Shown here one piece after another: positions 17,624 to 27,554 of a DNA stretch of 64,000 nt; the stretch's first letter is position 1; each line of letters starts with the position of its first letter. Origin of the DNA: Xanthomonas sp. Leaf148 (lineage in GTDB: Bacteria > Pseudomonadota > Gammaproteobacteria > Xanthomonadales > Xanthomonadaceae); assembly GCF_001423585.1 (NCBI RefSeq), contig NZ_LMOP01000013.1, forward strand, positions 4,921 through 68,920. Direction: 5' to 3'. The translations under genes were made by a program, and so were the position numbers. Below the pieces are notes generated by a model, which was not told the origin of the DNA, did not search any database, and saw nothing but the letters and a program-made list of their open reading frames with translations.

Positions 17624-18589
17624 TCAGCGCGCCAACGGCGGGCCCTTGGTCAGGTCGCCATCGTCGGCGATGCCCTTGCGCAACAGATCCGAGATCGGCT
17701 TGCCATCGGCATCGTGGTGATACACATGCAGGTCGCGCTGCGGGTACGGAATGTTGAGCCCGTTTTCCAGCAGCTGGTTGCGGATCTGCTCCAGCGTGCT
17801 GCTCTTGGCCGCGCCAAAGTTTCCATTGGCGGCGTAAGCAAACAGCATCAGATCCACCGTGCTCTCGCCCAGGTTGGTCACCTGCACGAACGGTGCGGGT
17901 GAATCCAGGACGTTCGGATTGTCCTTGGCGATCTGCAGCAACAACTGCTGCGCTTTTTTCAAATCATCCTGGTAACCCACGCCCACTGTCACTTCCAGGC
18001 GGCGGTTGGGCAGGGTGCTGTAGTTGATGATGGGCGCCGTGGTGATGGTGCTGTTGGGCAGGGTGATCATGCGTTCGTCGAACGCGCGCAGCCGGGTCTG
18101 GAAGATCCGGATCTCATCGACAATGCCTTCCTGGCCCGCGATCACCACATGGTCGCCATCGCGCATCGGCCGCAAGACGATCAGCATGACGCCGGCGGCG
18201 ATGTTGGACAGCGAGTCCTTCAACGCCAGACCGACTGCAAGGCCGGCGGCACCGAGCACCGCAATCAACGAGGTCGGCGGTACGCCGATCTGGCTCAACG
18301 CGCTGACGAACACCAACACCAGCAGCAATGCATACATCACATTGCGCAGGAAGTTGGTCAACGTGATTTCGATACGTGCACGGGTCAATGCACGATGCAG
18401 CCACTGGCTGAGCTGCTTGGCCAACCACATGCCGACCACCACGATCAGCAGCGCCACCCCCCAGTTCAACGCGTATTGCGCCCACGGGATCTTTGCCCAG
18501 TTGAACGCCGGCTCTGCAGTTGCCGTCGCCGCCGGTTTGGCAGCAGCTGCTCCCACAGCTGCCGCCATCACTGCACCCAACAGTCCCAT
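17624..18589 (-). CDS. mscS: Small-conductance mechanosensitive channel
   Basis: A 321-residue inner-membrane channel that opens under osmotic downshock. An N-terminal Ala-rich segment and membrane helices (WGVALLIVVVGMWLA; VMYALLLVLVFVSAL) precede the pore helix with its Gly/Ala pattern (SLIAVLGAAGLAVGLALKDSLSNIAAG). The beta domain follows, with the family strand MITLPNSTITTAPIINYS. It is somewhat longer than E. coli MscS (286). Its ATG overlaps the ppsA stop by one base (TGATG), so it is translated downstream of ppsA, an unusual pairing. Confidence 0.92.
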   Translation of the reverse strand: MGLLGAVMAAAVGAAAAKPAATATAEPAFNWAKIPWAQYALNWGVALLIVVVGMWLAKQLSQWLHRALTRARIEITLTNFLRNVMYALLLVLVFVSALSQIGVPPTSLIAVLGAAGLAVGLALKDSLSNIAAGVMLIVLRPMRDGDHVVIAGQEGIVDEIRIFQTRLRAFDERMITLPNSTITTAPIINYSTLPNRRLEVTVGVGYQDDLKKAQQLLLQIAKDNPNVLDSPAPFVQVTNLGESTVDLMLFAYAANGNFGAAKSSTLEQIRNQLLENGLNIPYPQRDLHVYHHDADGKPISDLLRKGIADDGDLTKGPPLAR

Positions 18590-20967
18590 CAGCTCTCGCT
18601 CTTGAGCTTGGCCAGACGCAGCCAGGTATCGACCACGGTGTCAGGATTCAACGACACCGACTCGATGCCTTCCTGCATCAACCACTCGGCCAGTTCCGGG
18701 TGATCCGACGGCCCCTGGCCGCAGATGCCCACGTACTTGCCCTTGGCGCGCGCCGACTTGATCGCCATCGACAGCAGCTTCTTGACCGCCGGGTTCCGCT
18801 CGTCGAACAGATGCGCCACGATCGACGAATCGCGGTCCAGGCCCAAGGTCAGCTGGGTCAGATCGTTGGAGCCGATCGAGAAGCCGTCGAAGATCTCCAG
18901 GAATTCATCCGCCAGCAGCGCGTTGGACGGCAGCTCGCACATCATGATGATCTTCAGCCCGTTCTCGCCCTGCTTGAGTCCGTTCTGCTCAAGTACTTCG
19001 ATCACCTTGCGGCCTTCTTCCAACGTCCGCACGAACGGGATCATCACCCAGAGATTGTCCAGGCCCATCTCGTTACGCACCTTCAACACCGCCTTGCACT
19101 CCAGCGAGAACGCCTTGGTGAAGGACGGGTCGACATACCGGCTGGCGCCGCGGAAGCCGATCATCGGGTTCTCTTCGTGCGGCTCGTAGCGTGAGCCGCC
19201 GATCAGGTTGGCGTACTCGTTGGACTTGAAGTCCGACAACCGCACGATCACCGTGTGCGGCGCCACCGAGGCGGTCAGCGTGGCGATGCCTTCGGCCAGA
19301 CGGTTGATGTAGAAGCTCACCGGGTCGCCGTAGCCGGCAATCTTGGCGTCGATCTTCTTGCGGACGTCGGCGTCCTGCTTGTCGTATTCCAGCAGCGCGT
19401 TCGGATGGATGCCGATATGCGCGGCGATGATCATCTCCAGGCGCGCCAGGCCGATACCGGCATTGGGCAGCTGGCCGAAGTCGAAGGCGCGCTCCGGGTT
19501 GGCCACGTTCATCATGATCTTGAGCGGGGCCGGCGGCATGTTGCCCAGGTCGGTGGTGGTGCGCTCGAACGGCAACAGACCGTCGTAGATGAAGCCGGTA
19601 TCGCCTTCGGCGCAGCTGACCGTCACTTCCTGACCGTCGCTGATCATGTCGGTGGCGTTGCCCGAGCCGACCACGGCCGGTACCCCGAGCTCGCGCGCGA
19701 TGATCGCCGCGTGGCAGGTACGGCCGCCACGGTTGGTGACGATCGCCGATGCACGCTTCATCACCGGCTCCCAATCGGGGTCGGTCATGTCAGCGATCAA
19801 CACGTCGCCCGCCTGCACGCGGTTCATGTCCTCCAGCGAGCGCACCACGCGCGCGACGCCGCTGCCGATCTTGGCACCAACCGCGCGGCCTTCGACCAGG
19901 ATCTTGGCGCCCTTGGCGTCCAGCGAGAACCGCTCGATCTGGGTGGCATGGCTGCGCGACTTCACCGTTTCCGGGCGCGCCTGCACGATGAACAGCTTGC
20001 CGCTCACGCCGTCCTTCGCCCACTCGATATCCATCGGGCGGCCGTAATGCTTTTCGATCACCAGCGCCTGCTTGGAAAGCTCCTGCACATCTTCGTCGCT
20101 GATCGAGAAGGTGTTGCGCAGTTCCACCGGGGTGTCTTCGGTGCGCACGCGCTCGCCGGGCACATCCGAATACACCATGCGGATCGCCTTGCTGCCGAGC
20201 GAGCGACGCAGGATCGCCGGCTTGCCTGCCGTGAGCGTGGGCTTGTAGACGTAGAACTCGTCGGGATTCACCGCGCCCTGCACGACCATTTCGCCCAGGC
20301 CGAAGCTGGAAGTGACGAACACCACATCGCGGAAGCCGGACTCGGTGTCCAGCGTGAACAAAACGCCGGCCGCGCCGACGCCCGAGCGTACCATCAGCTG
20401 CACGCCAGCCGACAGGAACACGTCTTCGTGCTTGAAGCCATGGTGCACGCGATACGCAATCGCGCGGTCGTTGTAGAGGCTGGCGAACACTTCCTTGACC
20501 TTGTGCACGACATCGTCGGCGCCGGTCACGTTGAGGAAGGTTTCCTGCTGGCCTGCGAAGGAGGCGTCCGGCAGGTCTTCCGCAGTCGCAGAAGAACGCA
20601 CCGCCACGGCCACTTCGCCGCCGCCGTTTTCTGCGCACAGCTGTTCGTAGGCGGTGCGGATGTCGCGGTCCAGTTCCGGCTGCAGCGGGGCATCGATCAC
20701 CCAACCGCGAATTTCCTTGCCGGCCACAGTGAGCGCGGTGACGTCTTCGACGTCCAGCGTTGCAAGCTTGTCGAAAATCCGCTTGGACAGATCGTTGTGT
20801 GCGATGAAGTCCTTGAACGCTTCTGAAGTGGTCGCATATCCACCCGGAACCGAAACGCCCAACCCGGCCAAGTTGCCGATCATCTCGCCGAGCGAGGAAT
20901 TTTTACCGCCTACGCGGGCCAGATCGGCCAGGCGTAGCTCATGCAACCACAGGATGTTCTCGTTCAA
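18589..20967 (-). CDS. ppsA: Phosphoenolpyruvate synthase
   Basis: A 792-residue cytoplasmic enzyme making PEP from pyruvate and ATP in gluconeogenesis. The N-terminal ATP-binding domain ([35 protein letters not shown]) is followed by the swivelling phosphohistidine domain ([21 protein letters not shown], catalytic His near 420) and the C-terminal PEP-binding barrel ([31 protein letters not shown]). No ATG lies near the conserved N-terminus. TTG at 20967, preceded by CGGAG, gives exactly the E. coli length of 792, so I use it. It is divergent from its regulator ppsR. Confidence 0.96.
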   Translation of the reverse strand: MNENILWLHELRLADLARVGGKNSSLGEMIGNLAGLGVSVPGGYATTSEAFKDFIAHNDLSKRIFDKLATLDVEDVTALTVAGKEIRGWVIDAPLQPELDRDIRTAYEQLCAENGGGEVAVAVRSSATAEDLPDASFAGQQETFLNVTGADDVVHKVKEVFASLYNDRAIAYRVHHGFKHEDVFLSAGVQLMVRSGVGAAGVLFTLDTESGFRDVVFVTSSFGLGEMVVQGAVNPDEFYVYKPTLTAGKPAILRRSLGSKAIRMVYSDVPGERVRTEDTPVELRNTFSISDEDVQELSKQALVIEKHYGRPMDIEWAKDGVSGKLFIVQARPETVKSRSHATQIERFSLDAKGAKILVEGRAVGAKIGSGVARVVRSLEDMNRVQAGDVLIADMTDPDWEPVMKRASAIVTNRGGRTCHAAIIARELGVPAVVGSGNATDMISDGQEVTVSCAEGDTGFIYDGLLPFERTTTDLGNMPPAPLKIMMNVANPERAFDFGQLPNAGIGLARLEMIIAAHIGIHPNALLEYDKQDADVRKKIDAKIAGYGDPVSFYINRLAEGIATLTASVAPHTVIVRLSDFKSNEYANLIGGSRYEPHEENPMIGFRGASRYVDPSFTKAFSLECKAVLKVRNEMGLDNLWVMIPFVRTLEEGRKVIEVLEQNGLKQGENGLKIIMMCELPSNALLADEFLEIFDGFSIGSNDLTQLTLGLDRDSSIVAHLFDERNPAVKKLLSMAIKSARAKGKYVGICGQGPSDHPELAEWLMQEGIESVSLNPDTVVDTWLRLAKLKSES

Positions 20968-21109
20968 GCGCGATGCTCCGTAAGGCCATCGCCCGAGCGG
21001 GCTGAATGGCCGCGACCGTAGGAAGAAGCCGCTATGATGCAGTGCACAGCGGAACCTGCACAAGCATGAACCCGTAAGTTTTGGACACTAGTTCAAAGAG
21101 GTGGTCTTG

Positions 21110-21931
21110 ATGTCAACAATCCGGCCGGTGTTTTACGTCTCCGATGGAACCGGTATCACCGCTGAAACGATTGGGCATAGCCTGCTCACCCAGTTCAGCG
21201 GGTTCAACTTCGTCACCGACCGCATGTCGTTCATTGATGATGCAGAAAAAGCGCGCGATGCCGCGATGCGGGTGCGCGCTGCCGGCGAGCGTTACCAGGT
21301 GCGCCCGGTGGTGGTCAATTCATGCGTCGATCCACAGCTGAGCATGATCCTGGCCGAAAGCGGTGCCTTGATGCTGGATGTGTTCGCGCCCTTCATCGAA
21401 CCGCTGGAGCGCGAGCTCAACGCGCCGCGCCACTCGCGCGTGGGCCGCGCGCACGGCATGGTCGATTTCGAGACCTATCACCGCCGCATCAATGCGATGA
21501 ACTTCGCGCTGAGTCACGACGACGGCATTGCGCTCAACTATGACGAGGCCGACGTGATCCTGGTGGCGGTATCGCGTGCGGGCAAGACGCCCACCTGCAT
21601 CTACCTGGCCTTGCATTACGGCATCCGCGCCGCCAACTATCCGTTGACCGAAGAAGATCTGGAAAGCGAACGACTGCCGCCACGGTTGCGCAACTATCGC
21701 AACAAATTGTTCGGCCTGACCATCGACCCGGAACGGTTGCAGCAGATCCGTCAGGAGCGTCGCGCCAACTCGCGCTACAGCGCGGCAGAAACCTGCCGAC
21801 GCGAAGTCGCAACCGCCGAGCGCATGTTCCAGTTGGAGCGCATTCCCACGCTGAGCACCACCAACACCTCGATCGAGGAAATCTCCAGCAAGGTGTTGTC
21901 GACCCTGGGACTGCAGCGCGAGATGTTTTGA
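21110..21931 (+). CDS. ppsR: PEP synthase regulatory kinase/pyrophosphorylase
   Basis: A 273-residue DUF299-family bifunctional enzyme. It inactivates PEP synthase by ADP-dependent phosphorylation and reactivates it by Pi-dependent dephosphorylation. Family marks are the N-terminal [20 protein letters not shown] and the P-loop-like [16 protein letters not shown] with the following GIRAANYPL. The start at 21110 follows AAAGAGG; a GTG at 21101 in frame is less likely. It sits divergent from ppsA across a 142-base promoter region, which supports the substrate assignment. Confidence 0.94.
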   Translation: MSTIRPVFYVSDGTGITAETIGHSLLTQFSGFNFVTDRMSFIDDAEKARDAAMRVRAAGERYQVRPVVVNSCVDPQLSMILAESGALMLDVFAPFIEPLERELNAPRHSRVGRAHGMVDFETYHRRINAMNFALSHDDGIALNYDEADVILVAVSRAGKTPTCIYLALHYGIRAANYPLTEEDLESERLPPRLRNYRNKLFGLTIDPERLQQIRQERRANSRYSAAETCRREVATAERMFQLERIPTLSTTNTSIEEISSKVLSTLGLQREMF

Positions 21932-21949
21932 GGCCAGGTTTGGTGGGGC

Positions 21950-21974
21950 GGGATGCGGGATGCGGGATGCGGGA
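21950..21974. repeat. Tandem 7-base repeat
   Basis: About 3.6 copies of GGGATGC lie just after ppsR. Such short tandem repeats can vary in copy number between strains. No coding frame depends on it. Confidence 0.7.
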
Positions 21975-22146
21975 CCGGGCAAGCAAGCGGCGCGTCCACA
22001 GTCCGGGGGCTGCCGCGACGCGGCTGGCGACGTGCCAGCAGCCCAAGAAAAATCAAGCGGGCGGGGCAGGGCTCCGCCAAGGTAGGCCTGCCATTGGGCC
22101 CTCGTCAATGCTGCCCGTGCGGCAGCGCAGCGTGTAGGATCGGTGC

Positions 22147-22656
22147 ATGGCCCAAGCATTGAGCAAACTCGAGATCATCCCCCGTCTGAGCCGGTTCGGT
22201 TGGCTGATGGGGTTGTACGCAGAAAACTTCCAGCATCTCACCCGGTTGTTCGCGCCGGCCGATCTGGCGCCTGGCTCGTACGTGTCGTCGATCGGCGATG
22301 GGCTGAACCTGCGGCTGGATGTGATCGAATGCCATCGCTACACCGTCGAACTGCGCCTGACCTACGACCTGTGCGACCCGGTGACCGGTGAGCCGGATCC
22401 GTCTGCGTATGTGCGTCTGTACCGCGATGCGCGTCAGGCCGAGACCACGCATTGTTATGTGGGCCGTCGCTGGCAGGACGTGATGGGGATGTTCCCGCCG
22501 CCGGCCGAGCTGATCAGTCACCGCATGCGCATGAACACCTTCCTGGGCAAGTGGCTGGAGTACCTGGCCGAACGCGGCCATGGGGTTGCCACCTTGCGGC
22601 TGGACACCGACTACGTTGCGCCGCCTCGGCCCAGCTCGCGGGTGGTTGTCGGTTAA
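22147..22656 (+). CDS. DUF1249 family protein (YqiB-like)
   Basis: A 169-residue cytoplasmic protein of the DUF1249 family, to which E. coli YqiB belongs. It shows the family pattern of an N-terminal YAENFQHLTRLF, a central LDVIECHRYTVELRLTYDL and a C-terminal MRMNTFLGKWLEYLAERGHG. In many gammaproteobacteria the family sits beside NUDIX genes (nudF-yqiB-cpdA). A NUDIX gene follows 217 bases downstream here, which agrees with that pattern. The biochemical function is unknown. Confidence 0.82.
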   Translation: MAQALSKLEIIPRLSRFGWLMGLYAENFQHLTRLFAPADLAPGSYVSSIGDGLNLRLDVIECHRYTVELRLTYDLCDPVTGEPDPSAYVRLYRDARQAETTHCYVGRRWQDVMGMFPPPAELISHRMRMNTFLGKWLEYLAERGHGVATLRLDTDYVAPPRPSSRVVVG

Positions 22657-22873
22657 GTGCAGTAAGCAGATGGCGCGTGCGCATCGTTAGCGAGCGCTGC
22701 TGTTAGCCGGAAATGGCCAGTGACCGGCATGCGGGTGGAATCTGCCGATGGCTTGGCGCACCGTTCACCGGAGTCGTTCAAGGCACGACCGCATAGCGCC
22801 CAATCACCGTTTGTCACCACGGCAGACGCATGTCATCGGTCATACTGATGCGCTTCGTTGCAGATCGCGCGCC

Positions 22874-23362
22874 ATGCCCTATACCCCGATTGTCGCCACG
22901 CTTGGCTATCTGTTGTCGCCGGACGGCACGCAGGTGCTGATGATCCACCGCAATGCCCGTCCCGGCGATCAACATCTGGGCAAGTACAACGGGCTCGGTG
23001 GCAAGGTGGAGCCGGACGAAGACGTGCTGGCCTGCATGCGCCGCGAGATTCGCGAAGAAGCCGGCGTCGCGTGCGGCGACATGCAATTGCGCGGCACCAT
23101 CAGCTGGCCCGGGTTCGGCAAGCACGGCGAGGACTGGTTGGGCTTCGTGTTCCTGATCCGCAGCTTCGATGGCACACCGCACACCTCCAATCCCGAAGGC
23201 ACGCTGGAGTGGGTGCCTCTCGCGCAGATGGACCAGGTGCCGATGTGGGAGGGCGACCGCAACTTCCTGCCGCTGGTGTTCGATGGCGACCCGCGCCCTT
23301 TCCATGGGGTGATGCCGTATCGCGACGGGCGCATGCAATCGTGGAGCTATTCGCGGGTCTGA
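22874..23362 (+). CDS. NUDIX hydrolase (MutT-like)
   Basis: A 162-residue nucleotide pyrophosphohydrolase. The NUDIX box is complete (GGKVEPDEDVLACMRREIREEAGV, given by its pattern G-x5-E-x7-REUXEE-x-GU at about residues 42-64). The LGKYNGLGGKVE and WPGFGKHGEDWLGFVFLIR context resembles 8-oxo-dGTP diphosphatases of the MTH1/MutT type, so a nucleotide-pool cleaning role is likely but the substrate is not proven. The start ATG at 22874 directly follows CGCGCGCC, a poor ribosome-binding context; no better start is in frame. Confidence 0.88.
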   Translation: MPYTPIVATLGYLLSPDGTQVLMIHRNARPGDQHLGKYNGLGGKVEPDEDVLACMRREIREEAGVACGDMQLRGTISWPGFGKHGEDWLGFVFLIRSFDGTPHTSNPEGTLEWVPLAQMDQVPMWEGDRNFLPLVFDGDPRPFHGVMPYRDGRMQSWSYSRV

Positions 23363-23491
23363 TCGGCTGGCGTGCGGGTCGCGTCGCGCCGGCGCCGCGC
23401 TCCGGGCCGCCGGCATGCCAAGTTGCACTTATCCGGCTCACTCGTGGCGTCGGCCATCTCCGCAATCAGTCAAGCGAGATTGCCCGCACAG

Positions 23492-23537
23492 TTTTCCACA
23501 TCCCCTGTGGATGGACGCTGCGAAAGTCTGTGGACAA
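23492..23537. other. Cluster of DnaA-box-like 9-mers
   Basis: Three near-matches to the DnaA box TTATNCACA occur within 46 bases: TTTTCCACA (23492-23500), TGTGGATGG (23506-23514, inverted) and TGTGGACAA (23529-23537, inverted). The first two form a perfect TCCACA/TGTGGA palindrome. The function is uncertain. Confidence 0.35.
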
Positions 23538-23599
23538 GTCCGCAAGCCGCCTGCGGCGCAACGCGCTCGCGCAGGCTGGTCAAAATTTCGCCAGTGCAA

Positions 23600-24358
23600 T
23601 TATTGGGCGGTCCAGCCACCATCGATGGCGATGGATTGCCCGGTGATGTTGCGTGCCGCATGCGACATCAGGAACGCCACCGTGCCGGCCAGCTCGTCGT
23701 ACTCGATGAAGGCGCCCTTGGGCATCGGCTTGAGCATCACATCGCGGACCACCGCCTCTTCGGCAATGCCGCGCGCGCGCGCCTGGTCGGCGATCTGGCG
23801 CTCCACCAGTGGCGTGCGCACATAGCTGGGGCACAGCGTGTTGACGGTAATGTCGCAGTCGGCAGTTTCCAGTGCGATCACCTTGGCCAGGCCGACCAGG
23901 CCATGCTTGGCGGCCACATACGCGCTCTTGTAGGGGCTGGCGACCAGCGAGTGGATGCTGCCGATATTGACGATGCGTCCATAGCCTGCCGCGCGCATGC
24001 CCGGCAGCACGGCACGGCTGAGTCGTGCTGCGCCGGTCAACATGACGTCGACCAACAGCGCCCAGCGCTGCATCGGGAAATCTTCCAGCGCGGCGACCTG
24101 CTGCAGGCCGGCATTGTTCACCAGCACTTGCGGCGGCTGCGAGGCGCCGGCCAGCGCGTGCGCAATGCTGTCGTCGTCGGTGACATCCAGCACCAGTGCT
24201 TCGGCCGAGCCGCCAGCATCGCGCACGCGCTGGGCCGTGTGCTCGGCGGCGGCCTGGTCCATGTCGCTGACCAGCAGATGGTGGCCGTCGCTTGCCAGAT
24301 GGGTGGCGATGCCGGCGCCAATGCCGCTGCCCGCGCCGGTGATCAGGATGCTGCGCAT
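23600..24358 (-). CDS. hbdH: 3-hydroxybutyrate dehydrogenase
   Basis: A 252-residue short-chain dehydrogenase that interconverts (R)-3-hydroxybutyrate and acetoacetate with NAD. The Rossmann motif TGAGSGIG starts at about residue 7, with NNAG at about 83 and the catalytic Ser-Tyr-Lys as GSIHSLVASPYKSAYVAAK. The HGLVGLAKVIALETA and VTVNTLCPSYVRTPLV blocks are typical of HbdH rather than general reductases. It faces away from pssA-phaE-phaC. The closeness to a PHA synthase pair suggests a role in using stored polyhydroxybutyrate monomers. Confidence 0.88.
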   Translation of the reverse strand: MRSILITGAGSGIGAGIATHLASDGHHLLVSDMDQAAAEHTAQRVRDAGGSAEALVLDVTDDDSIAHALAGASQPPQVLVNNAGLQQVAALEDFPMQRWALLVDVMLTGAARLSRAVLPGMRAAGYGRIVNIGSIHSLVASPYKSAYVAAKHGLVGLAKVIALETADCDITVNTLCPSYVRTPLVERQIADQARARGIAEEAVVRDVMLKPMPKGAFIEYDELAGTVAFLMSHAARNITGQSIAIDGGWTAQ

Positions 24359-24489
24359 CGGGTGTCCTTCACTGTGGTGCGCAGCCGGGAGCGGCCACGC
24401 TGATCGCCAGCCTAGCGGAGGACGGGTAAACGGTCGCCTGCACGGCGCGCGCGCGTTACCCTTTGCGCCTCGCTCTGATCAGGTTTCGC

Positions 24490-25104
24490 ATGAAACGCCA
24501 TTTTTCGATGCTGCGCGATTTCCAACTTGCGGACTGGTTCACGCTGGCCAATGCCTTCTGCGGCACCGGCGCAGTATTCGCAGCGATGCGGTTCCTGCAG
24601 GAAGGGCACAGCGGGGACCTGTTGCTGGGTATGGCGCTGATCCCGTTGGCGTTCGTGTTCGATGCGCTGGACGGGCACGTCGCGCGTTGGCGCAAGGCGT
24701 CTTCCACCCTGGGCCGCGAGCTGGATTCGCTGGCCGACGTAATTTCGTTCGGCGTGGCGCCGGCGGCGTTGGGTTATGCCTGCGGCATGCGTGGCGGCTG
24801 GGATTGGCTGGTGCTGAGCTATTTCGTCTGCTGCGGCGTGAGCCGGCTGGCGCGGTACAACGTGACGGCCGAAGAGATCGCCGGCGAAGCCGACAAGGTG
24901 CCGTACTTCGAAGGCACCCCGATTCCGACCAGTCTGGTGCTGGTGATCCTGCTCGCGGTCGCCGCCAGCAGCGGGCATATCGGCGACGCCCTGTGGTGGG
25001 GCCAGTGGCAGCTCGGGCCGTGGCAGTTCCACCCGCTGGTGCTGCTGTTTGCCGTCTCCGGCTCGCTGATGATCAGCAAGACGTTGCGGATCCCCAAGCC
25101 CTGA
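24490..25104 (+). CDS. pssA: CDP-alcohol phosphatidyltransferase (CDP-diacylglycerol-serine type)
   Basis: A 204-residue inner-membrane CDP-alcohol phosphatidyltransferase. The catalytic signature DG-x2-AR-x8-G-x3-D-x3-D is intact (FDALDGHVARWRKASS, then GRELDSLAD at about residues 60-85). It has about six membrane segments. The GELDSLADVISFGVAPAAL-type block fits phosphatidylserine synthase, which would feed phosphatidylethanolamine synthesis; the exact acceptor alcohol is inferred. The start at 24490 follows ATCAGG. phaE follows 55 bases downstream on the same strand. Confidence 0.85.
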   Translation: MKRHFSMLRDFQLADWFTLANAFCGTGAVFAAMRFLQEGHSGDLLLGMALIPLAFVFDALDGHVARWRKASSTLGRELDSLADVISFGVAPAALGYACGMRGGWDWLVLSYFVCCGVSRLARYNVTAEEIAGEADKVPYFEGTPIPTSLVLVILLAVAASSGHIGDALWWGQWQLGPWQFHPLVLLFAVSGSLMISKTLRIPKP

Positions 25105-25159
25105 GCGGCACGCCTGGTTACACGCGGTAGGATGGCTCGGTGGATCGTCACAGGAGGGA

Positions 25160-26371
25160 ATGATGGCAAGCAGCGGTTCGGACAACGGCAACGTCGAGGA
25201 CAAGGCACGCCAGTATTGGGCGGCCTGGGGAGACGCCATGCGCCACGGCCAGTCTGGCTCCGCTGCGCAGCCACCGCCGGCGTCCGGCGGCGATGCCCCG
25301 CAGGACTGGAGAAAGGCAGTGGACTGGTGGTCGCAGCTGCTGCCCACCCAGGCCGCGCCGCAGGCGCAGGAAGCCATCGACCGCTTCCGCACCCAGGCTG
25401 GCGGCTGGTTCGGCACCATGCAGCAGGTGGCCGGGCAGTTCGCCGGCCGCGACACCTCCGCCAACGAAGTCTCCGATGCCTGGCGCCGCGCCGTGCAGGG
25501 GCAGGGCGAGCAACTGATGCAGTGGACGCTGGGCTCGCTGCGCGGCGGCAGCCCCGGCGGCTTCGACCCGTGGCTGCAGCAGGCGGCGCAGGCGCTGGGC
25601 AAATGGCGCGAAGAAAACGCGCCGTGGTTGGACATGCCGGCCTTCGGGTTGAACCGCAATCATCAGGCGCGCCTGCAGAAACTGGCGCGCGCGCAACAGG
25701 ACTATCAGGCGCAATCGCAGGCCTACGGCGAGCAACTCAAGGCAGCGATCGAGCAGGCCTTCACCCGTTTCACCACCAAGCTGAGCGAGCACGAAAGCAG
25801 CGGCAGCCAGCTGACCAGTGCGCGCGCCTTGTTCGATCTGTGGATCGAGGCGGCCGAAGAGTCCTATGCCGATGTGGCGTTGTCGGATCGGTTTCGCGAC
25901 GTGTATGGCGGGTTCGCCAACGCGCACATGCGCTTGCGCGCGGCCTTGCAGGAGGAGGTCGAACAGCTCAGCGAACGTTTCGGGATGCCGACGCGTTCGG
26001 AGATGGATGCCGCGCATCGCCGTATCGCAGAACTGGAGCGCGCGGTGCGCCGGATGCTGCGCACCGCCGCCGGTACCAGCACCAGCACCAAGGCGGCTGA
26101 AAAGCCGGCCGAGGACACCACCGCTGATCCGCAGGCGTCGTCTCCGCCCAAACGTGCAGCGCCGCCCAACGCCGCCGCTGCGCGCAAGCCGGCCGCGGCA
26201 ACCGCTGCAGTAAAAAAGACCGCGGCCAAAAAATCTGCGCCCAAGAAGACCGCAGCTGCAACACCTGCGGTGAAAAAGACCGCCACAGCGAAAGCCGCAT
26301 CGAAACCGTCGTCCGGCAAGGCGTCCGGCAGTAAGCCGGTCGCACGCACCCCACGTGGAGCCAAGGCATGA
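25160..26371 (+). CDS. phaE: Class III PHA synthase subunit PhaE with Lys/Ala-rich tail
   Basis: A 403-residue cytoplasmic protein, the PhaE partner of class III polyhydroxyalkanoate synthase, acting at granules. The N-terminal two thirds show PhaE features (ARQYWAAWGDAM; DFWIEAAEESYADVALSDRF-like block at about 215-235; helical SERFGMPTRSEMDAAHRRIAELERAVRRML). The last 80 residues (about 322-403) are Ala/Lys/Pro-rich with KKTAAKKSAPKKTAA-type repeats, like histone H1 and the DNA-binding phasin PhaF. Ordinary PhaE proteins lack such a tail. The start follows AGGAGGG; a second ATG lies one codon on. It overlaps phaC (ATGA). Confidence 0.9.
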   Translation: MMASSGSDNGNVEDKARQYWAAWGDAMRHGQSGSAAQPPPASGGDAPQDWRKAVDWWSQLLPTQAAPQAQEAIDRFRTQAGGWFGTMQQVAGQFAGRDTSANEVSDAWRRAVQGQGEQLMQWTLGSLRGGSPGGFDPWLQQAAQALGKWREENAPWLDMPAFGLNRNHQARLQKLARAQQDYQAQSQAYGEQLKAAIEQAFTRFTTKLSEHESSGSQLTSARALFDLWIEAAEESYADVALSDRFRDVYGGFANAHMRLRAALQEEVEQLSERFGMPTRSEMDAAHRRIAELERAVRRMLRTAAGTSTSTKAAEKPAEDTTADPQASSPPKRAAPPNAAAARKPAAATAAVKKTAAKKSAPKKTAAATPAVKKTATAKAASKPSSGKASGSKPVARTPRGAKA

Positions 26372-27444
26372 AAGGGCCGTTGGGATTCAGTGCCGAAGAC
26401 CTGATGCAGGAAACCCTGTCGCTGCAACGCAAGCTGCGCGAAGGCCTGAAACTGCTGCCCGGTGTGGAAGACGTTGACTATGGCGTCACCGAACGCGAAG
26501 AAATCTGGCGCGACGGCAAGGTGGTGCTGTATCGCTTTGTCGGCGAGCAGGCGCCGGTGGCCAAGACGCCGCTGCTGATCGTGTATGCGTTGGTCAATCG
26601 TCCGTACATGGTGGACCTGCAGGCCGACCGTTCGCTGGTCAAGGGCCTGTTGAGTCACGGCCAGGATGTCTACGTGCTGGACTGGGGCTACCCGGACCGC
26701 TCCGAGCGCTATCTCACGCTCGAAGACTATCTGCTGCGCTACATCGATGGCGCGGTGGATCACCTGCGTGCGCAATCGGGGCTGGAGGCGGTGGACGTGC
26801 TCGGCATCTGCCAGGGCGGCACCTTTTCGTTGTGCTACGCCGCGCTGCAACGGCACAAGGTGCGCAACCTCATCACCATGGTCACGCCGGTGGATTTCCA
26901 CACTCCCGACAACATGCTGTCCAACTGGGCGCGCATGGTCGATGTGGATCTGTTCGTGGACACCATGGGCAACGTGCCGGCGGATCTGATGAACGCCAGT
27001 TACCTGATGCTCAAGCCGTTCCGGCTTAATTTGCAGAAGTACGTCGGCTTGCTGGACATCCTCGACGACAAGCAGGCGCTGGAAGACTTCTTGCGCATGG
27101 AAAAGTGGATCTTTGATTCGCCGGATCTGGCGGGCGAGGCGTTCCGCGAGTTCGTGACCTTGTTCTACCAACGCAATGGGCTGGTCACCGGCCAAGTGAG
27201 CATCGGCGGGCAGGCGGTGGATCTGCAGGACGTCGATATGCCGGTGCTCAATATCTATGCCGAACACGATCATCTGGTGCCACCGGATGCCTCGCGCGCC
27301 TTGCGTGGGCTGGTGGGCAGCAAGGATTACAGCGAACTGAGTTTTCGCGGCGGACATATCGGGATCTACGTGTCCGGACGTGCCCAGCGCGAGGTGCCGG
27401 TGGCGATCCATCGCTGGCTGCAGGAGCGCGACCGCATCGCCTGA
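26368..27444 (+). CDS. phaC: Class III poly(3-hydroxyalkanoate) synthase catalytic subunit
   Basis: A 358-residue enzyme that polymerises 3-hydroxyacyl-CoA into PHA. The lipase-like box GICQGG carries nucleophile C148. The acid is D301 in YAEHDHLVPP and the base H330 in RGGHIGIYV. These match C149/D302/H331 of Allochromatium vinosum PhaC, and the length (about 355) is the class III size. Its start overlaps phaE by four bases (ATGA), as expected for subunits of one complex. Confidence 0.96.
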   Translation: MKGPLGFSAEDLMQETLSLQRKLREGLKLLPGVEDVDYGVTEREEIWRDGKVVLYRFVGEQAPVAKTPLLIVYALVNRPYMVDLQADRSLVKGLLSHGQDVYVLDWGYPDRSERYLTLEDYLLRYIDGAVDHLRAQSGLEAVDVLGICQGGTFSLCYAALQRHKVRNLITMVTPVDFHTPDNMLSNWARMVDVDLFVDTMGNVPADLMNASYLMLKPFRLNLQKYVGLLDILDDKQALEDFLRMEKWIFDSPDLAGEAFREFVTLFYQRNGLVTGQVSIGGQAVDLQDVDMPVLNIYAEHDHLVPPDASRALRGLVGSKDYSELSFRGGHIGIYVSGRAQREVPVAIHRWLQERDRIA

Positions 27445-27554
27445 TGCGCCGCATGCAACCGCGCAGGCCTGCGTGCGACCGCATGCCGCCACCCATCACG
27501 GCCCGCTGCTGCCCGGCTTTTTAGACTGCTTGCTACGTTTGAAGGAGCGTTTTC

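Noticed and set aside
19255-20826. A 523-codon open frame antisense to ppsA
   Set aside because: Composition of a GC-rich shadow; ppsA is strongly supported on the other strand.
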